The notes beneath the pieces were generated by a model, which saw nothing but the letters and a program-made list of their open reading frames with translations, did not search any database and was not told the DNA's origin. A DNA stretch of 64,000 nt from Mycolicibacterium sp. P1-5 (GTDB lineage: Bacteria; Actinomycetota; Actinomycetes; Mycobacteriales; Mycobacteriaceae), in NCBI RefSeq assembly GCF_008329565.1, contig NZ_NPKT01000007.1, positions 124,001 through 188,000 on the forward strand. The letters are read 5' to 3'. Shown here piece after piece: positions 36,066 through 44,345 of the stretch (position 1 is the stretch's first letter; each line of letters opens with the position of its first letter). A program made the position numbers and the translations under genes.

Positions 36066-36933
36066 CGAATGCCTCCTTGACCGCAGCGCGCCATGCCTGT
36101 GCCGCCATGGCCGCCCCGACCTTCCGTCGATAGTCGGCCGAACCCTGAAGGTCGGCCGGAATGTCGTCGAGACCGCTCATCGCGAGCTCACCGATTTCTT
36201 CCGCGGTGATGTCGCCGACCGGCCGGCCGGCGATCGCCTCCTCGGCTGCCGAAGCACGCCGCGGTGTGGCGGACAGGCCCAGCAGCCCGATCGCGCTGCG
36301 CCGGACCTTGTCGCCGGCGTCGAGTTCGACGGCAGCCACCGCTCCGGCGATCGCGAAATCACCGTGCCGGCGGGCGAATTCCTCCACCCCGAAACCGCAG
36401 CGACCGGACCAGACCGGAAACCGCACGCCCACCAAGACCTCGTCGGGTTCCATCGCGGTCTCCCATACGCCGGCGAAAAACTCGCCGGCGGGGATTTCCC
36501 GCCGCCCGGACGCCGAAACGGTCTCGATCGTGGCGTCCAGCGCCAGCGCGACAGCACCATATTCGGCGGCCGGATCGGCGTGGGCGATCGAACCACCGAT
36601 GGTGCCCCGGCTGCGGATCTGGAAGTGCCCGATCAGCGGCGTGGCCCTGGTCAGCAGCGGCACGCTGGTGCGCACCTGCTCGTCGGCCCCCACCGCGGCA
36701 TGGGTGGTGCCGCCCCCGATCCGGAGCGTGTCGCCGTTGGCCTCGACGCCCTTCATCTCGTCAAGTCGCGAGATGTCGATCAGATGGTCGAAGAACGCCA
36801 GGCGCATCGACAGCATCGGGACGAGGCTTTGGCCGCCGCCGAGCAGCTTGGCGTCGTCACCGAATTCGGTGAGCATCTGCGCCGCCGCGGCGACACTGTC
36901 AGGCCGGTGGTAGTCGAAGGGCGCCGGCTTCAT
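36058..36933 (-). CDS. molybdenum hydroxylase FAD subunit
   Basis: 291 residues from ATG 36933 (MKPAPFDYHRPDS). FAD-binding motifs AKLLGGGQSLVPMLSMRLA and TIGGSIAHADPAAEYGAVALAL match CoxM/XdhB medium subunits; the C-terminal CO_deh_flav_C domain includes FAIAGAVAAVELD and a LGLSATPRRA stretch. It is first in the leftward SM pair; the palindromic operator at 36957-36975 lies 24 bases upstream of its start. Confidence 0.9.
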   Translation of the reverse strand: MKPAPFDYHRPDSVAAAAQMLTEFGDDAKLLGGGQSLVPMLSMRLAFFDHLIDISRLDEMKGVEANGDTLRIGGGTTHAAVGADEQVRTSVPLLTRATPLIGHFQIRSRGTIGGSIAHADPAAEYGAVALALDATIETVSASGRREIPAGEFFAGVWETAMEPDEVLVGVRFPVWSGRCGFGVEEFARRHGDFAIAGAVAAVELDAGDKVRRSAIGLLGLSATPRRASAAEEAIAGRPVGDITAEEIGELAMSGLDDIPADLQGSADYRRKVGAAMAAQAWRAAVKEAFDA

Positions 36934-36956
36934 CGGGGGCCGCCGCAACGCATCAT

Positions 36957-36975
36957 GCTAAGCACGTGCTCAGCA
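36957..36975. promoter_or_regulatory. shared operator, FAD/2Fe-2S subunit copy
   Basis: Plus-strand GCTAAGCACGTGCTCAGCA; on the minus strand TGCTGAGC-ACG-TGCTTAGC. The centre AGCACGTGCT is a perfect palindrome. Same motif and orientation relative to its gene as at 33210-33228. The rest of the 294-base gap to cpsA shows nothing else I can name. Confidence 0.65.
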
Positions 36976-37227
36976 TAGCGTGCCGCGGGCGGCGGCTTCT
37001 CGGAGTCGTACGACCCGTCTGGGCGGACGCGGACGGCGCCGCCGACTGTGAGGATCACCGCTGTCCAGCGCCCGGAAGCGGGGCGCCCGGCGCTTCATTT
37101 CAGGTAGTCGCAAAGCTTTGATCTGCGCCGGAGGTTACTTGTACGGCCCCGGGGTATCCAGCTTCTTCACCGGAAGGAGACCTGGTCAGCTGGGTCGTAG
37201 CCAGCATAAGCCCGCATACTGTCGATC

Positions 37228-38799
37228 ATGGATCCGTCGCCGCCCCCGCGAGCGGCCGCCACGGGCAACCGCCGCGGCCGCCATCGAGAGCGGTCCGCTA
37301 CCGGTCGGCGGGCGCTGCGAGTCATCACCCGAACCGCGATCGGATTGGTCTCGGTCGTGGTGGTGATGCTGACCGGGTTTGCGTATTCGCAGGCGCACGG
37401 CTTGCTCAGCGGGATCACGGTGTCTCAGGCGCTGGGCTCAGACGAGCCGCGGTCCAGCGGTGGCGCGATGAACATCCTGTTGATCGGGCTGGATTCCCGG
37501 AAGGATCAGAACGGCAACGAGCTCCCTGACGACCTGCTCGACAAGTTGCACGCCGGCGACTCGGACGCGGGCGGCTACAACACCAACACCTTGATTTTGG
37601 TGCACATCGGCGCCGACGACCGCGTCGTCGCATTCTCGATACCGCGCGATGACTACGTCGCGGTCAGCGGGATCAAGGGCTATAGCCACATCAAGATCAA
37701 GGAAGCATACGGACTGACCAAGGCGCAGACGGAGCAGAAGCTGGCCGATAAGGGCATCGCCGACCGCAAAGAACTCGAACGGGCGGGGCGAGAAGCCGGG
37801 CGTAAGGCGACCCTCCGCGCGGTGCGAAATCTGACCGGTCAGCCGATCGACTACTTCGCCGAGGTCAATCTCGCGAGCTTCTATCACCTGGCTGAAAGCC
37901 TCGGCGGCGTGGACGTCTGCCTCAACCATGCCGTGCACGACGATTACTCCGGAGCGGACTTCCCAGCGGGGCGCCAGAGCCTCAACGCGGCGCAGGCTCT
38001 GGCGTTCGTCCGGCAGCGGCACGGGCTGGAGAACGGCGACCTCGATCGAACCCACCGCCAGCAGGCGTTCCTGCTTTCGGTCATGCATCAGTTGCAGGAG
38101 TCGGGGTCGTTCACCGACCTGGACAAGTTCAAGCAACTGATGTCGGTGGCCCGCCAGGACATCGTGCTGTCCGAAGGCTGGGGTGAGGACCAGTTCCGCA
38201 GGATGGCCGCGCTGGCCGGCGGCGACGTCGAGTTCCGGACGCTGCCGGTGGTGCGCTACGACAACGTCAACGGCCAGGACGTCAACATCGTCGACCCGGC
38301 GAAGATTCGCGCCGAGATCGCCGGGACCATCGGAGGTGACTTGGTCTCGGCGACCACTACCGCTGCGCCACAGCCCGTTCCGCCACCTAATCCGCACACG
38401 AAAGTCAGCATCGTCAACGCCAGTGACACCTCCGGCCTGGCCTCAGAGGCGGCGGCGGTGCTGGGCAAGCACGAGTTCACCGTCAGCGAGGTCCGTGACC
38501 GCGAGTCGGGCGAGCCCATCGACACCGTGATCACCTACGGCGACGGGGCACAGACCGATGCGCAGTCGGTGGCCAGCCTGCTCGGTGTGGAGAACGCGCC
38601 GCAAGCCACCAGCACAGTCGCCGCCGATCACGTCCGGGTGGTGCTCGGCCAGGGTTACGACCTTCCGCTGGAACAGCCGCAGACCCAGGACACCGTGATG
38701 ACAACCTCGACGACCCGCAAGTGGTCGGAACTGACGATCACACCCACACCTGACCAGGGCGCTCCGATCGACGGTGGCAAGGTGCCCTGTGTGAACTAG
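37228..38799 (+). CDS. cpsA: LytR-CpsA-Psr family protein CpsA
   Basis: 523 residues. A basic cytoplasmic N-terminus, one membrane helix at about 37-56 (AIGLVSVVVVMLTGFAYS), an extracellular LCP domain at about 80-270 (MNILLIGLDSR, NTNTLILVHI, FSIPRDDYV, HIKIKEAYG, LNAAQALAFVRQRHG, DLDRTHRQQAF), a proline linker, and a LytR_C domain at about 390-470 (VSIVNASDTSGLASEAAAVL). LCP proteins transfer polyprenyl-linked arabinogalactan or other polymers to peptidoglycan. Size, domain order and location upstream of an SDR and otsA match Rv3484. Its stop codon lies within a 23-base tandem repeat. Confidence 0.85.
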   Translation: MDPSPPPRAAATGNRRGRHRERSATGRRALRVITRTAIGLVSVVVVMLTGFAYSQAHGLLSGITVSQALGSDEPRSSGGAMNILLIGLDSRKDQNGNELPDDLLDKLHAGDSDAGGYNTNTLILVHIGADDRVVAFSIPRDDYVAVSGIKGYSHIKIKEAYGLTKAQTEQKLADKGIADRKELERAGREAGRKATLRAVRNLTGQPIDYFAEVNLASFYHLAESLGGVDVCLNHAVHDDYSGADFPAGRQSLNAAQALAFVRQRHGLENGDLDRTHRQQAFLLSVMHQLQESGSFTDLDKFKQLMSVARQDIVLSEGWGEDQFRRMAALAGGDVEFRTLPVVRYDNVNGQDVNIVDPAKIRAEIAGTIGGDLVSATTTAAPQPVPPPNPHTKVSIVNASDTSGLASEAAAVLGKHEFTVSEVRDRESGEPIDTVITYGDGAQTDAQSVASLLGVENAPQATSTVAADHVRVVLGQGYDLPLEQPQTQDTVMTTSTTRKWSELTITPTPDQGAPIDGGKVPCVN

Positions 38800-38864
38800 G
38801 GCTGGTGCCCTGTGTGAACTAGGGCTGGTGCCGTGTGAACTGGGGCCGGTGCCGTGTCAACTAG
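38781..38864. repeat. tandem repeat across the cpsA stop codon
   Basis: Two identical 23-base units (38781-38803, 38804-38826) beginning GGTGCCCTGTGTGAACTAG, then two degenerate units at 38827-38847 and 38848-38864 that start GGTGCCGTGTGAACT and GGTGCCGTGTCAACT. The first unit encodes the final VPCVN and TAG of CpsA; the others are non-coding and reach to 10 bases before the next start. Confidence 0.85.
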
Positions 38865-38874
38865 TTTGGATTCC

Positions 38875-39765
38875 ATGCGTATCGGAGTCATCGGGCTGGG
38901 CAACATGGGCGCGGGAATCGCCGCGAATCTGATCAAGGTCGGGCACGACGTGACCGTTTACAACCGATCACGGCCGAAGGTGGATGCGCTGGCGGCGCAG
39001 GGAGCGCACGCGGCCGACACCGTGGCAGACGCCTGCGGCGGTGACGTGGTCCTGACGATGCTCGCCGACGATGATGCGGTGGCGGGGGTGACGTTCGGCG
39101 ACGACGGGATCGTCGCGGCCGCCGGACCGGGCACCGTTCACATCTCTTCGAGCACGATCAGCGTCAGCCTGTCGAAGCACCTGACCGAGGCGCACGGCGC
39201 CGCCGGCCAGAAGTTCGTGGCGGCTCCGGTGTTCGGCCGGCCCGAAGCCGCCGCTGCCGCAGAGCTGTTCGTTGTAGCCGCCGGGGCCGCCGACACCGTG
39301 AGTTCGGTGACACCGGTCTTCGACGCCATCGGCCAACGGACCTTCGTGGTAGCTGAAGACCCGTCGGCCGCCAACCTGGTCAAGCTCAGCGGCAACTTCC
39401 TGATCGGCTCAGTGATCGAATCACTCGGCGAGGCGATGGCTTTGGTGGTCAAGGGCGGCGTCGACCGGCATCAGTACCTGGACCTTCTGACTTCCACGCT
39501 GTTCTCGGCCCCGGTGTACAAGACATACGGAGGTCTCATCGCCAATGAACAGTTCGAACCGGCCGGATTCGCAGCACCGTTGGGCCACAAGGACATTGGG
39601 CTCGTCTTGTCAGCCGCCGAGGAGCTACGGGTGCCCTTACCGATCGCCAGCCTGCTGCGTGATCGGTTCCTGCGCCTACTCGCCGAGGGTGGCGAACAGC
39701 TGGATTGGTCGGCGATCAGCAGCCTGGCGGCCGCTGACGCCGGAGCCTCAGACCACTCCGCGTAG
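38875..39765 (+). CDS. NAD(P)-binding beta-hydroxyacid dehydrogenase / imine reductase-like
   Basis: 296 residues from ATG 38875 (MRIGVIGLGNMGAGIAANLIK). A GTG at 38854 would put the start inside the tandem repeat and is rejected. Rossmann GLGNMG; the substrate loop reads AAPVFGRPEAAAAAEL rather than DAPVSGG, which is more like the VFGRP subgroup near imine reductases; the conserved lysine is in NLVKLSGNFLIGS. Substrate unknown. It follows cpsA by 75 bases and overlaps the convergent SDR by 18 bases. Confidence 0.8.
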   Translation: MRIGVIGLGNMGAGIAANLIKVGHDVTVYNRSRPKVDALAAQGAHAADTVADACGGDVVLTMLADDDAVAGVTFGDDGIVAAAGPGTVHISSSTISVSLSKHLTEAHGAAGQKFVAAPVFGRPEAAAAAELFVVAAGAADTVSSVTPVFDAIGQRTFVVAEDPSAANLVKLSGNFLIGSVIESLGEAMALVVKGGVDRHQYLDLLTSTLFSAPVYKTYGGLIANEQFEPAGFAAPLGHKDIGLVLSAAEELRVPLPIASLLRDRFLRLLAEGGEQLDWSAISSLAAADAGASDHSA

Positions 39766-40578
39766 GCCGTCGGCGCCGTAGGCCGGCTCGAGCATCGCCG
39801 AGTAGTCCGGACCCCGGCGCAGGTTCTGTCCACCGTCGACGCCGATGATCTGTCCGGTGATCCACTGGGCGGCATCGCTGAGCAGGAACAGCGTCGCGTT
39901 CGCGATGTCCTCTACCTCACCGGGGCGCGGCAGCGGTGTGCACTCGGCGTAGTCCCCGCTGATCTCGGGTGAGTCGAGAACCATCTGCACCAGCTCGGTT
40001 CGGATCAGCCCTGGCCGGATCCCGTTGACCCGCACCCACGATGCTCCGAGTTCGTCGGCGGCCAGCTTGATGAGGTGGTCCAGACCCGACTTGGTGACGC
40101 CGTACGGCCCGAACCACCGATGGGTGTTGCTCGACGCGATGGAGGAGATGCCGACGAAGGAACCGCCACCACCGCGCACCATCTGACGGGCCGAGTGCTT
40201 CAGCACGTACATCGAGCCGTTGATGTTGAGATCGACGGTCGCGCGCCAGGCTTCGGAGTCCATCTGCGTGATGGGGCCGATGGTCTGGGAACCACCGGCA
40301 CAGTGCACCACGCCGTGCAGCCGCCCGTTCCATGCTGTGGCGGCGTCGACGGCCGCGGCGATCTGGTCCTCGTTGGTGACGTCGGCGGGTTCGTACCTGA
40401 CGCTGCCCGACGGCGCGGCGGCGTTGATCTCCTCGGCGGTCGCGGACAGCCGGTCCGCGCCACGCCCCAGGATCATGACGTTTGCGCCAGCCTTGGCCAG
40501 CCCTTCCGCCACGCCCTTCCCGATACCGCTGCCACCACCGGTGACCAGGTACGTCCGATCATCGAACGAGAGCTGCAC
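39748..40578 (-). CDS. short-chain dehydrogenase/reductase (Rv3485c position)
   Basis: 276 residues from GTG 40578, supported by GGAGGAG six bases upstream. SDR motifs TGGGSGIGKG, CAGGSQ, serine in GISSIASSN, YGVTKSG for YxxxK, and GIRPGLIRTELV. Similar to 2,4-dienoyl-CoA reductase-like SDRs in the GGGSGIG and SGLDHLIKLAADELG segments. Located between the cpsA block and otsA block like Rv3485c. A seven-base inverted repeat centred 37 bases upstream of the start is a likely operator for an unknown regulator. Confidence 0.83.
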   Translation of the reverse strand: MQLSFDDRTYLVTGGGSGIGKGVAEGLAKAGANVMILGRGADRLSATAEEINAAAPSGSVRYEPADVTNEDQIAAAVDAATAWNGRLHGVVHCAGGSQTIGPITQMDSEAWRATVDLNINGSMYVLKHSARQMVRGGGGSFVGISSIASSNTHRWFGPYGVTKSGLDHLIKLAADELGASWVRVNGIRPGLIRTELVQMVLDSPEISGDYAECTPLPRPGEVEDIANATLFLLSDAAQWITGQIIGVDGGQNLRRGPDYSAMLEPAYGADGLRGVV

Positions 40579-40606
40579 GCCGCACTCCTCCCACAAAACT
40601 GAAACA

Positions 40607-40624
40607 GGTTCTACGTATAGAACC
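40607..40624. promoter_or_regulatory. inverted repeat operator upstream of SDR
   Basis: GGTTCTA-CGTA-TAGAACC, perfect seven-base arms, 29-46 bases upstream of the SDR GTG. The central bases on the minus strand include TATACG, which could be the -10, so binding would block transcription. Confidence 0.55.
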
Positions 40625-40822
40625 ACGGCGCCGCGCCCCGGCATAGTGCCCGTCCCACCGCGACGCTCAGCGAACATTCCAGCGCCACCGAACCAGCGGT
40701 TGCGCGGCACCCGATAAGCCTGCAATCGGCCGCCTTCTCAACGAATCGATACGGCAATTCGGGTCGTCCACTCGCCCGGCCGGACATTCCCACGCGAATA
40801 TCTGCGGTTGCCGCCGACACCC

Positions 40823-40842
40823 GCTGTGAGCAGGGGCTGTGA
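40823..40842. promoter_or_regulatory. two PhoP-type half sites with non-standard spacing
   Basis: GCTGTGA-GCAGGG-GCTGTGA, the complement of TCACAGC repeats. The spacer is six instead of the four of the PhoP consensus, so this is only a weak candidate. It lies about 150 bases before the secreted-protein gene cluster. Confidence 0.3.
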
Positions 40843-40990
40843 GCGGAGCTCTTTTCTCATGCCGGAAATTGGTCGGGACATATAAGCGGTCGGTGAATAT
40901 CGGTAAAACTGCCGAACAACTGCGCGGCTCCGAAGGCAGCCTTAAACTGCCCCACACGGCCGCTCAGCAAACCGAGAGAAGGCAACACTC

Positions 40991-41299
40991 ATGGCTAACT
41001 TAAAGATTTCAGCGCAGCGCATAGCCCTCACAGGCAGCTTCGCGCTCGCCGTAGCGGCGGCGCCTGCGCTGGCCGTCGTCGCCGTCCCGTCGGCCGGACC
41101 GGTGGCGGCCTGCCCGCCCGGACAGGTCGTGAACGCGGCGACCGGCCTCTGCGAGGTTCAGCCGAGCACCGGCCCGCAGGGCGGCCTGCCGGAAGTTCAG
41201 GGAATTCCTTGCACAGGCGCAAACACCGGTCAGTGCATAGGATTGCAGCAAGAACAGCCAGTTCCTGTGGTGCAACCCCGCTCAACCGTCAGTCCGTAG
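40991..41299 (+). CDS. small secreted Cys-pair protein, copy 1
   Basis: 102 residues. Signal peptide about 1-28 (ALTGSFALAVAAAPALAVVA). Mature part: a cysteine pair in ACPPGQVVNAATGLCE, then VQGIPCTGANTGQCIGLQ with a second pair, and an ending VVQPRSTVSP. It is the first of three tandem paralogues; the GIPCTGANTGQCIGLQ block is shared identically with copy 2. No known domain. Small size, two disulphide-capable pairs and a Pro/Ser tail suggest an envelope or secreted protein. AGAAGG site precedes the ATG. Confidence 0.78.
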   Translation: MANLKISAQRIALTGSFALAVAAAPALAVVAVPSAGPVAACPPGQVVNAATGLCEVQPSTGPQGGLPEVQGIPCTGANTGQCIGLQQEQPVPVVQPRSTVSP

Positions 41300-41352
41300 A
41301 AACGGAGGGCCGACTTCGGAACTCCGTCAACTTTCCCGAGAAAGTGTGAAGT

Positions 41353-41739
41353 ATGGCGATTTCCTCCTCAGTCGGCCGCCGCCTACTCGTCGCCGGTGGT
41401 TTCAGCATCGCCATCGCTGCAGCGCCGGCCGTTGCCTTCTTCGCGGCGCCGTCAGGTGCTCCCGCAGGTTCGGCCATCGCGTGTCCGGCAGGCGAGTCCG
41501 AGGATCTATACACCGATCAGTGCATTCCGGAGCTGGTGCCCAACCAGCCGGGCGGCAATTACCCCACGACGTCCAACGGCGGCAGTATCGTCACCGACTC
41601 GACGCCCGGTGATTCCAGCAGCCTCCCCGAAGTTCAGGGAATCCCGTGCACGGGCGCCAACACCGGCCAGTGCATCGGTCTGCAGGAGAACCAGGTTCCC
41701 GCCGTTACCCCGCATTCCAGCATTTCGTCTAGCCCCTAG
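41353..41739 (+). CDS. small secreted Cys-pair protein, copy 2
   Basis: 128 residues. Signal peptide about 1-29 (LLVAGGFSIAIAAAPAVAFFA). First pair CPAGESEDLYTDQC, a Gly/Ser/Thr/Pro spacer of about 35 residues, then LPEVQGIPCTGANTGQCIGLQ and an end VTPHSSISSSP. The spacer is longer than in copy 1, but the flanking blocks align well, so the two arose by duplication. It starts 53 bases after copy 1 on the same strand. Confidence 0.78.
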   Translation: MAISSSVGRRLLVAGGFSIAIAAAPAVAFFAAPSGAPAGSAIACPAGESEDLYTDQCIPELVPNQPGGNYPTTSNGGSIVTDSTPGDSSSLPEVQGIPCTGANTGQCIGLQENQVPAVTPHSSISSSP

Positions 41740-41765
41740 GCCGAAGCAGATCAGAAAGGGCAACG

Positions 41766-42209
41766 ATGCCGATCCACTTCACCCGGGTTACAAAGCTGAT
41801 GGCGACGGGCGCGTTCACGCTCGCGGTCGCGGCAACTCCACTGGCGCACGCCGAAGGTCCTGGCGGAATTCCCGCGCCGCAGCCGGTACCGGGACCCCAA
41901 GCTGTGGATTCGCAGCCGGGCGGAACGGCCGGCTGCCAGTCCGGCGAGTCGCTGGACCAGACAACGGGTAACTGCACACCCACCATGACCGCCGTCGTCA
42001 CCACCAACGGTGACCAGGCGTTCGACGATCTGCAGCCGCGGACCACCCAAGACCTCACGTCCACTGCCAACACCGGCGTCGGCGCCGACCTGGTCCCCAA
42101 TATCGACGGCACTCCCTGCACCGGTTATTGGGAGTCGGCCGCCTGCTACGAGGCCAGCCAGGACGAAGTCGCGGTCCAGCCCAGGTCGACGATTTCATCG
42201 AGCCCGTAG
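41766..42209 (+). CDS. small secreted Cys-pair protein, copy 3
   Basis: 147 residues. Signal peptide ending at about AHA (LMATGAFTLAVAATPLAHA). First pair CQSGESLDQTTGNC, then a divergent middle, IDGTPCTGYWESAACYEA as second pair and the same VQPRSTISSSP tail. It starts 26 bases after copy 2, so the three genes look like one operon. Copy 3 is the most divergent but keeps the cysteine spacing and the C-terminal tail. Confidence 0.77.
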   Translation: MPIHFTRVTKLMATGAFTLAVAATPLAHAEGPGGIPAPQPVPGPQAVDSQPGGTAGCQSGESLDQTTGNCTPTMTAVVTTNGDQAFDDLQPRTTQDLTSTANTGVGADLVPNIDGTPCTGYWESAACYEASQDEVAVQPRSTISSSP

Positions 42210-42240
42210 CGGCTCGTCGCCCCTTCGCTAAGGTTGAGAG

Positions 42241-42405
42241 ATGCCTGCAAAAACAAACCCCACGGACATCGACGACGTCGAGCCGCTGGCCGACAGCACC
42301 GCACGCCAGGCGCGTCGCGTTGTCGCGGCCTATGCGATTGACGCCGACGAGTGCCGGGTCTTCCTGTCCATGCTCGGCATTGGACCCTCAAAGCACGAGG
42401 CGTAG
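42241..42405 (+). CDS. small conserved protein upstream of otsA (Rv3489 type)
   Basis: 54 residues: begins MPAKTNPTDIDDVEPLADS, then TARQARRVVAAYAIDADECR and VFLSMLGIGPSKHEA. Acidic N-terminus and a helical C-terminal part; no known domain. It ends three bases before the otsA GTG, and Rv3489, as I recall, is also 54 residues and sits in front of otsA, so it is a real conserved gene and probably translationally coupled to OtsA. Confidence 0.8.
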   Translation: MPAKTNPTDIDDVEPLADSTARQARRVVAAYAIDADECRVFLSMLGIGPSKHEA

Positions 42406-42408
42406 CCG

Positions 42409-43866
42409 GTGTCCGGGGGCAATGACGCCGCCCGCTCCGGAAATTCTGACTTCGTGGTGGTCGCCAACCGGCTGCCAATCGACATGGAGCGGCTGCCAGA
42501 CGGCAGCGTGACCTGGAAGCGCAGCCCGGGCGGTCTGGTGACCGCGCTGGAACCGTTGCTGCGCCGTCAGCGCGGCGCATGGATCGGCTGGCCGGGCATC
42601 GTCGACGGGCCCGAGGAGCCCATCGTCGAAGATGACATGCAGCTCGTCCCGGTGCGTCTGTCGGCCGACGATGTCGCCCAGTACTACGAGGGTTTCTCCA
42701 ACGCCACGTTGTGGCCGCTGTATCACGATGTGATCGTCAAGCCGATTTACCACCGCGAGTGGTGGGATCGCTATGTAGAGGTCAATCGTCGCTTCGCCGA
42801 AGCGACGTCGCGCGCCGCCGCCGAAGGCGCCACGGTATGGGTGCAGGACTACCAGTTGCAACTGGTTCCCAAGATGCTCCGGATGCTGCGGCCCGATCTG
42901 ACCATCGGGTTTTTCCTGCACATTCCGTTCCCGCCGGTGGAACTGTTCATGCAGCTGCCATGGCGCACCGAGATCATCGAAGGCCTGCTGGGTGCCGACC
43001 TGGTCGGATTCCATCTGGCGGGCGGTGCCCAGAACTTCCTGTTCCTGTCGCGAAGGTTGGTGGGCGCCAACACATCTCGCGCGTCGGTCGGTGTCCGATC
43101 CCGGTTCGGTGAGGTGCAGCTGGGCTTCCGCACGGTGAAGGTCGGCGCCTTCCCCATCTCCATCGATTCCGCGGACCTGGACAGCAAGGCGCGCAATCGC
43201 GATGTCCGCCGGCGGGCGAAGGAACTCCGGGCCGAACTCGGCAACCCTCGCAAGATCCTGCTCGGCGTCGACCGGCTGGACTACACCAAGGGCATCGACG
43301 TTCGGCTCAAAGCGTTTTCGGAGCTGCTCGCCGAGGGACGCGCGAAGCGCGACGACACCGTTCTGGTGCAACTGGCCACTCCCAGCCGGGAGCGGGTCGA
43401 GAGCTATCGCGTGCTGCGGGGGGAGATCGAACAGCAGGTTGGGCATATCAACGGCGAATACGGCGAAGTCGGACACGCGGTGGTGCACTACATTCACCGG
43501 CCGGTGCCCCGGGACGAGTTGATCGCCTTCTTCGTGGCGTCGGACGTCATGCTGGTGACGCCGTTGCGCGACGGTATGAACCTGGTGGCCAAGGAATATG
43601 TCGCCTGCCGCAGCGACCTCGGCGGTGCCCTGGTGCTCAGTGAATTCACCGGGGCCGCAGCCGAACTCCGCCAGGCCTACCTGGCCAATCCGCACGATCT
43701 CGAGGGCGTCAAGGACACCATCGAAGCCGCGCTCAACCAGACTCCTGAAGAAGGCCGACGGCGGATGCGGGCGCTGCGGCGCCAAGTACTCGCCCACGAT
43801 GTCGACCGCTGGGCGCGATCATTCCTCGACGCCCTGGCCGGAAAGCCCGTCGTCGGCGAATCCTAG
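42409..43866 (+). CDS. otsA: trehalose-6-phosphate synthase
   Basis: 485 residues from GTG 42409. GT20 motifs: [11 protein letters not shown], the GGLVTAL phosphate loop, [52 protein letters not shown], and [18 protein letters not shown]. It joins UDP- or GDP-glucose with glucose-6-phosphate to make trehalose-6-phosphate, the main route to trehalose in mycobacteria and so to mycolyl carriers. No otsB lies beside it. Its stop overlaps the convergent mam4B gene by four bases. Confidence 0.96.
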   Translation: MSGGNDAARSGNSDFVVVANRLPIDMERLPDGSVTWKRSPGGLVTALEPLLRRQRGAWIGWPGIVDGPEEPIVEDDMQLVPVRLSADDVAQYYEGFSNATLWPLYHDVIVKPIYHREWWDRYVEVNRRFAEATSRAAAEGATVWVQDYQLQLVPKMLRMLRPDLTIGFFLHIPFPPVELFMQLPWRTEIIEGLLGADLVGFHLAGGAQNFLFLSRRLVGANTSRASVGVRSRFGEVQLGFRTVKVGAFPISIDSADLDSKARNRDVRRRAKELRAELGNPRKILLGVDRLDYTKGIDVRLKAFSELLAEGRAKRDDTVLVQLATPSRERVESYRVLRGEIEQQVGHINGEYGEVGHAVVHYIHRPVPRDELIAFFVASDVMLVTPLRDGMNLVAKEYVACRSDLGGALVLSEFTGAAAELRQAYLANPHDLEGVKDTIEAALNQTPEEGRRRMRALRRQVLAHDVDRWARSFLDALAGKPVVGES

Positions 43867-44345
43867 ATCGGCGTGATGTAGTTGATCAGCCACCGGCCGC
43901 CGATCTTTTGGTAGTCCACCCGAAGTCGGCTGCCGTCGTAGAGCGGCTGGCGGCTTTTGTCGGTCACCGTGCGATTCAAATAAACCAGCACCGACGCCGA
44001 ATCACGGTGTGCGTCCATCACTCCGACGCCGACGACGTTCGCCTGGCTGACCACCTGGCGTTGCCGGGCCTGCGGGATGATGTCGGCGTTGGCCCGCTGT
44101 TCGAATTCCTTGCGGTAGGCCGGGGTGAGCAGCAGATAAGCGTCGGTCAGGCTGCGCTCGACGGTCTGGTAGTCGTAACCGAACACTTCGGGTATCTGTT
44201 GCTTGGCGACGGCTGGTAACTCGGCGCGGGTCGACTGCTCGGCACGGCTCTGCACGCGATCCCAGTACAGCGCTCCGGCAACGCCGGAGCCTCCGATGAA
44301 CACCACGGCCAGCACTGCCACAATGCCGGTGACGAGCCAACGCAT
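43863..44345 (-). CDS. mam4B: Mce-associated membrane protein Mam4B (Rv3492c type)
   Basis: 160 residues, same length as Rv3492c. One N-terminal helix ([24 protein letters not shown]) and a periplasmic domain that ends [24 protein letters not shown], the Mam-family hallmark. Mam proteins help assemble or stabilise Mce importers. Last gene of the mce4 operon; its start coincides with the last base of the mam4A stop. Confidence 0.88.
   Translation of the reverse strand: MRWLVTGIVAVLAVVFIGGSGVAGALYWDRVQSRAEQSTRAELPAVAKQQIPEVFGYDYQTVERSLTDAYLLLTPAYRKEFEQRANADIIPQARQRQVVSQANVVGVGVMDAHRDSASVLVYLNRTVTDKSRQPLYDGSRLRVDYQKIGGRWLINYITPI

Larger units (their letters stand above)
40579..40990. other. 412-base divergent intergenic region
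   Basis: No gene seen. On the left it holds the SDR ribosome site and the 40607-40624 operator. Around 40823-40842 are two perfect GCTGTGA repeats spaced by six. Near the right end an AGAAGG site lies eight bases before the first secreted-protein gene; TTAAACT at about 40942 could be part of its promoter. Confidence 0.6.

Noticed and set aside
33271..36933. True carbon monoxide dehydrogenase
   Set aside because: The active-site loop is AYRGPWQ instead of AYRCSFR, so CO oxidation of the form I type is not supported.
40991..42209. Repetitive region as a CRISPR or insertion element
   Set aside because: Similarity is at protein level between three genes with signal peptides; there are no short regular repeats, transposase or terminal inverted repeats.
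42388..43797. Long minus-strand open frame over otsA
   Set aside because: Antisense shadow; otsA is clearly the coding strand.
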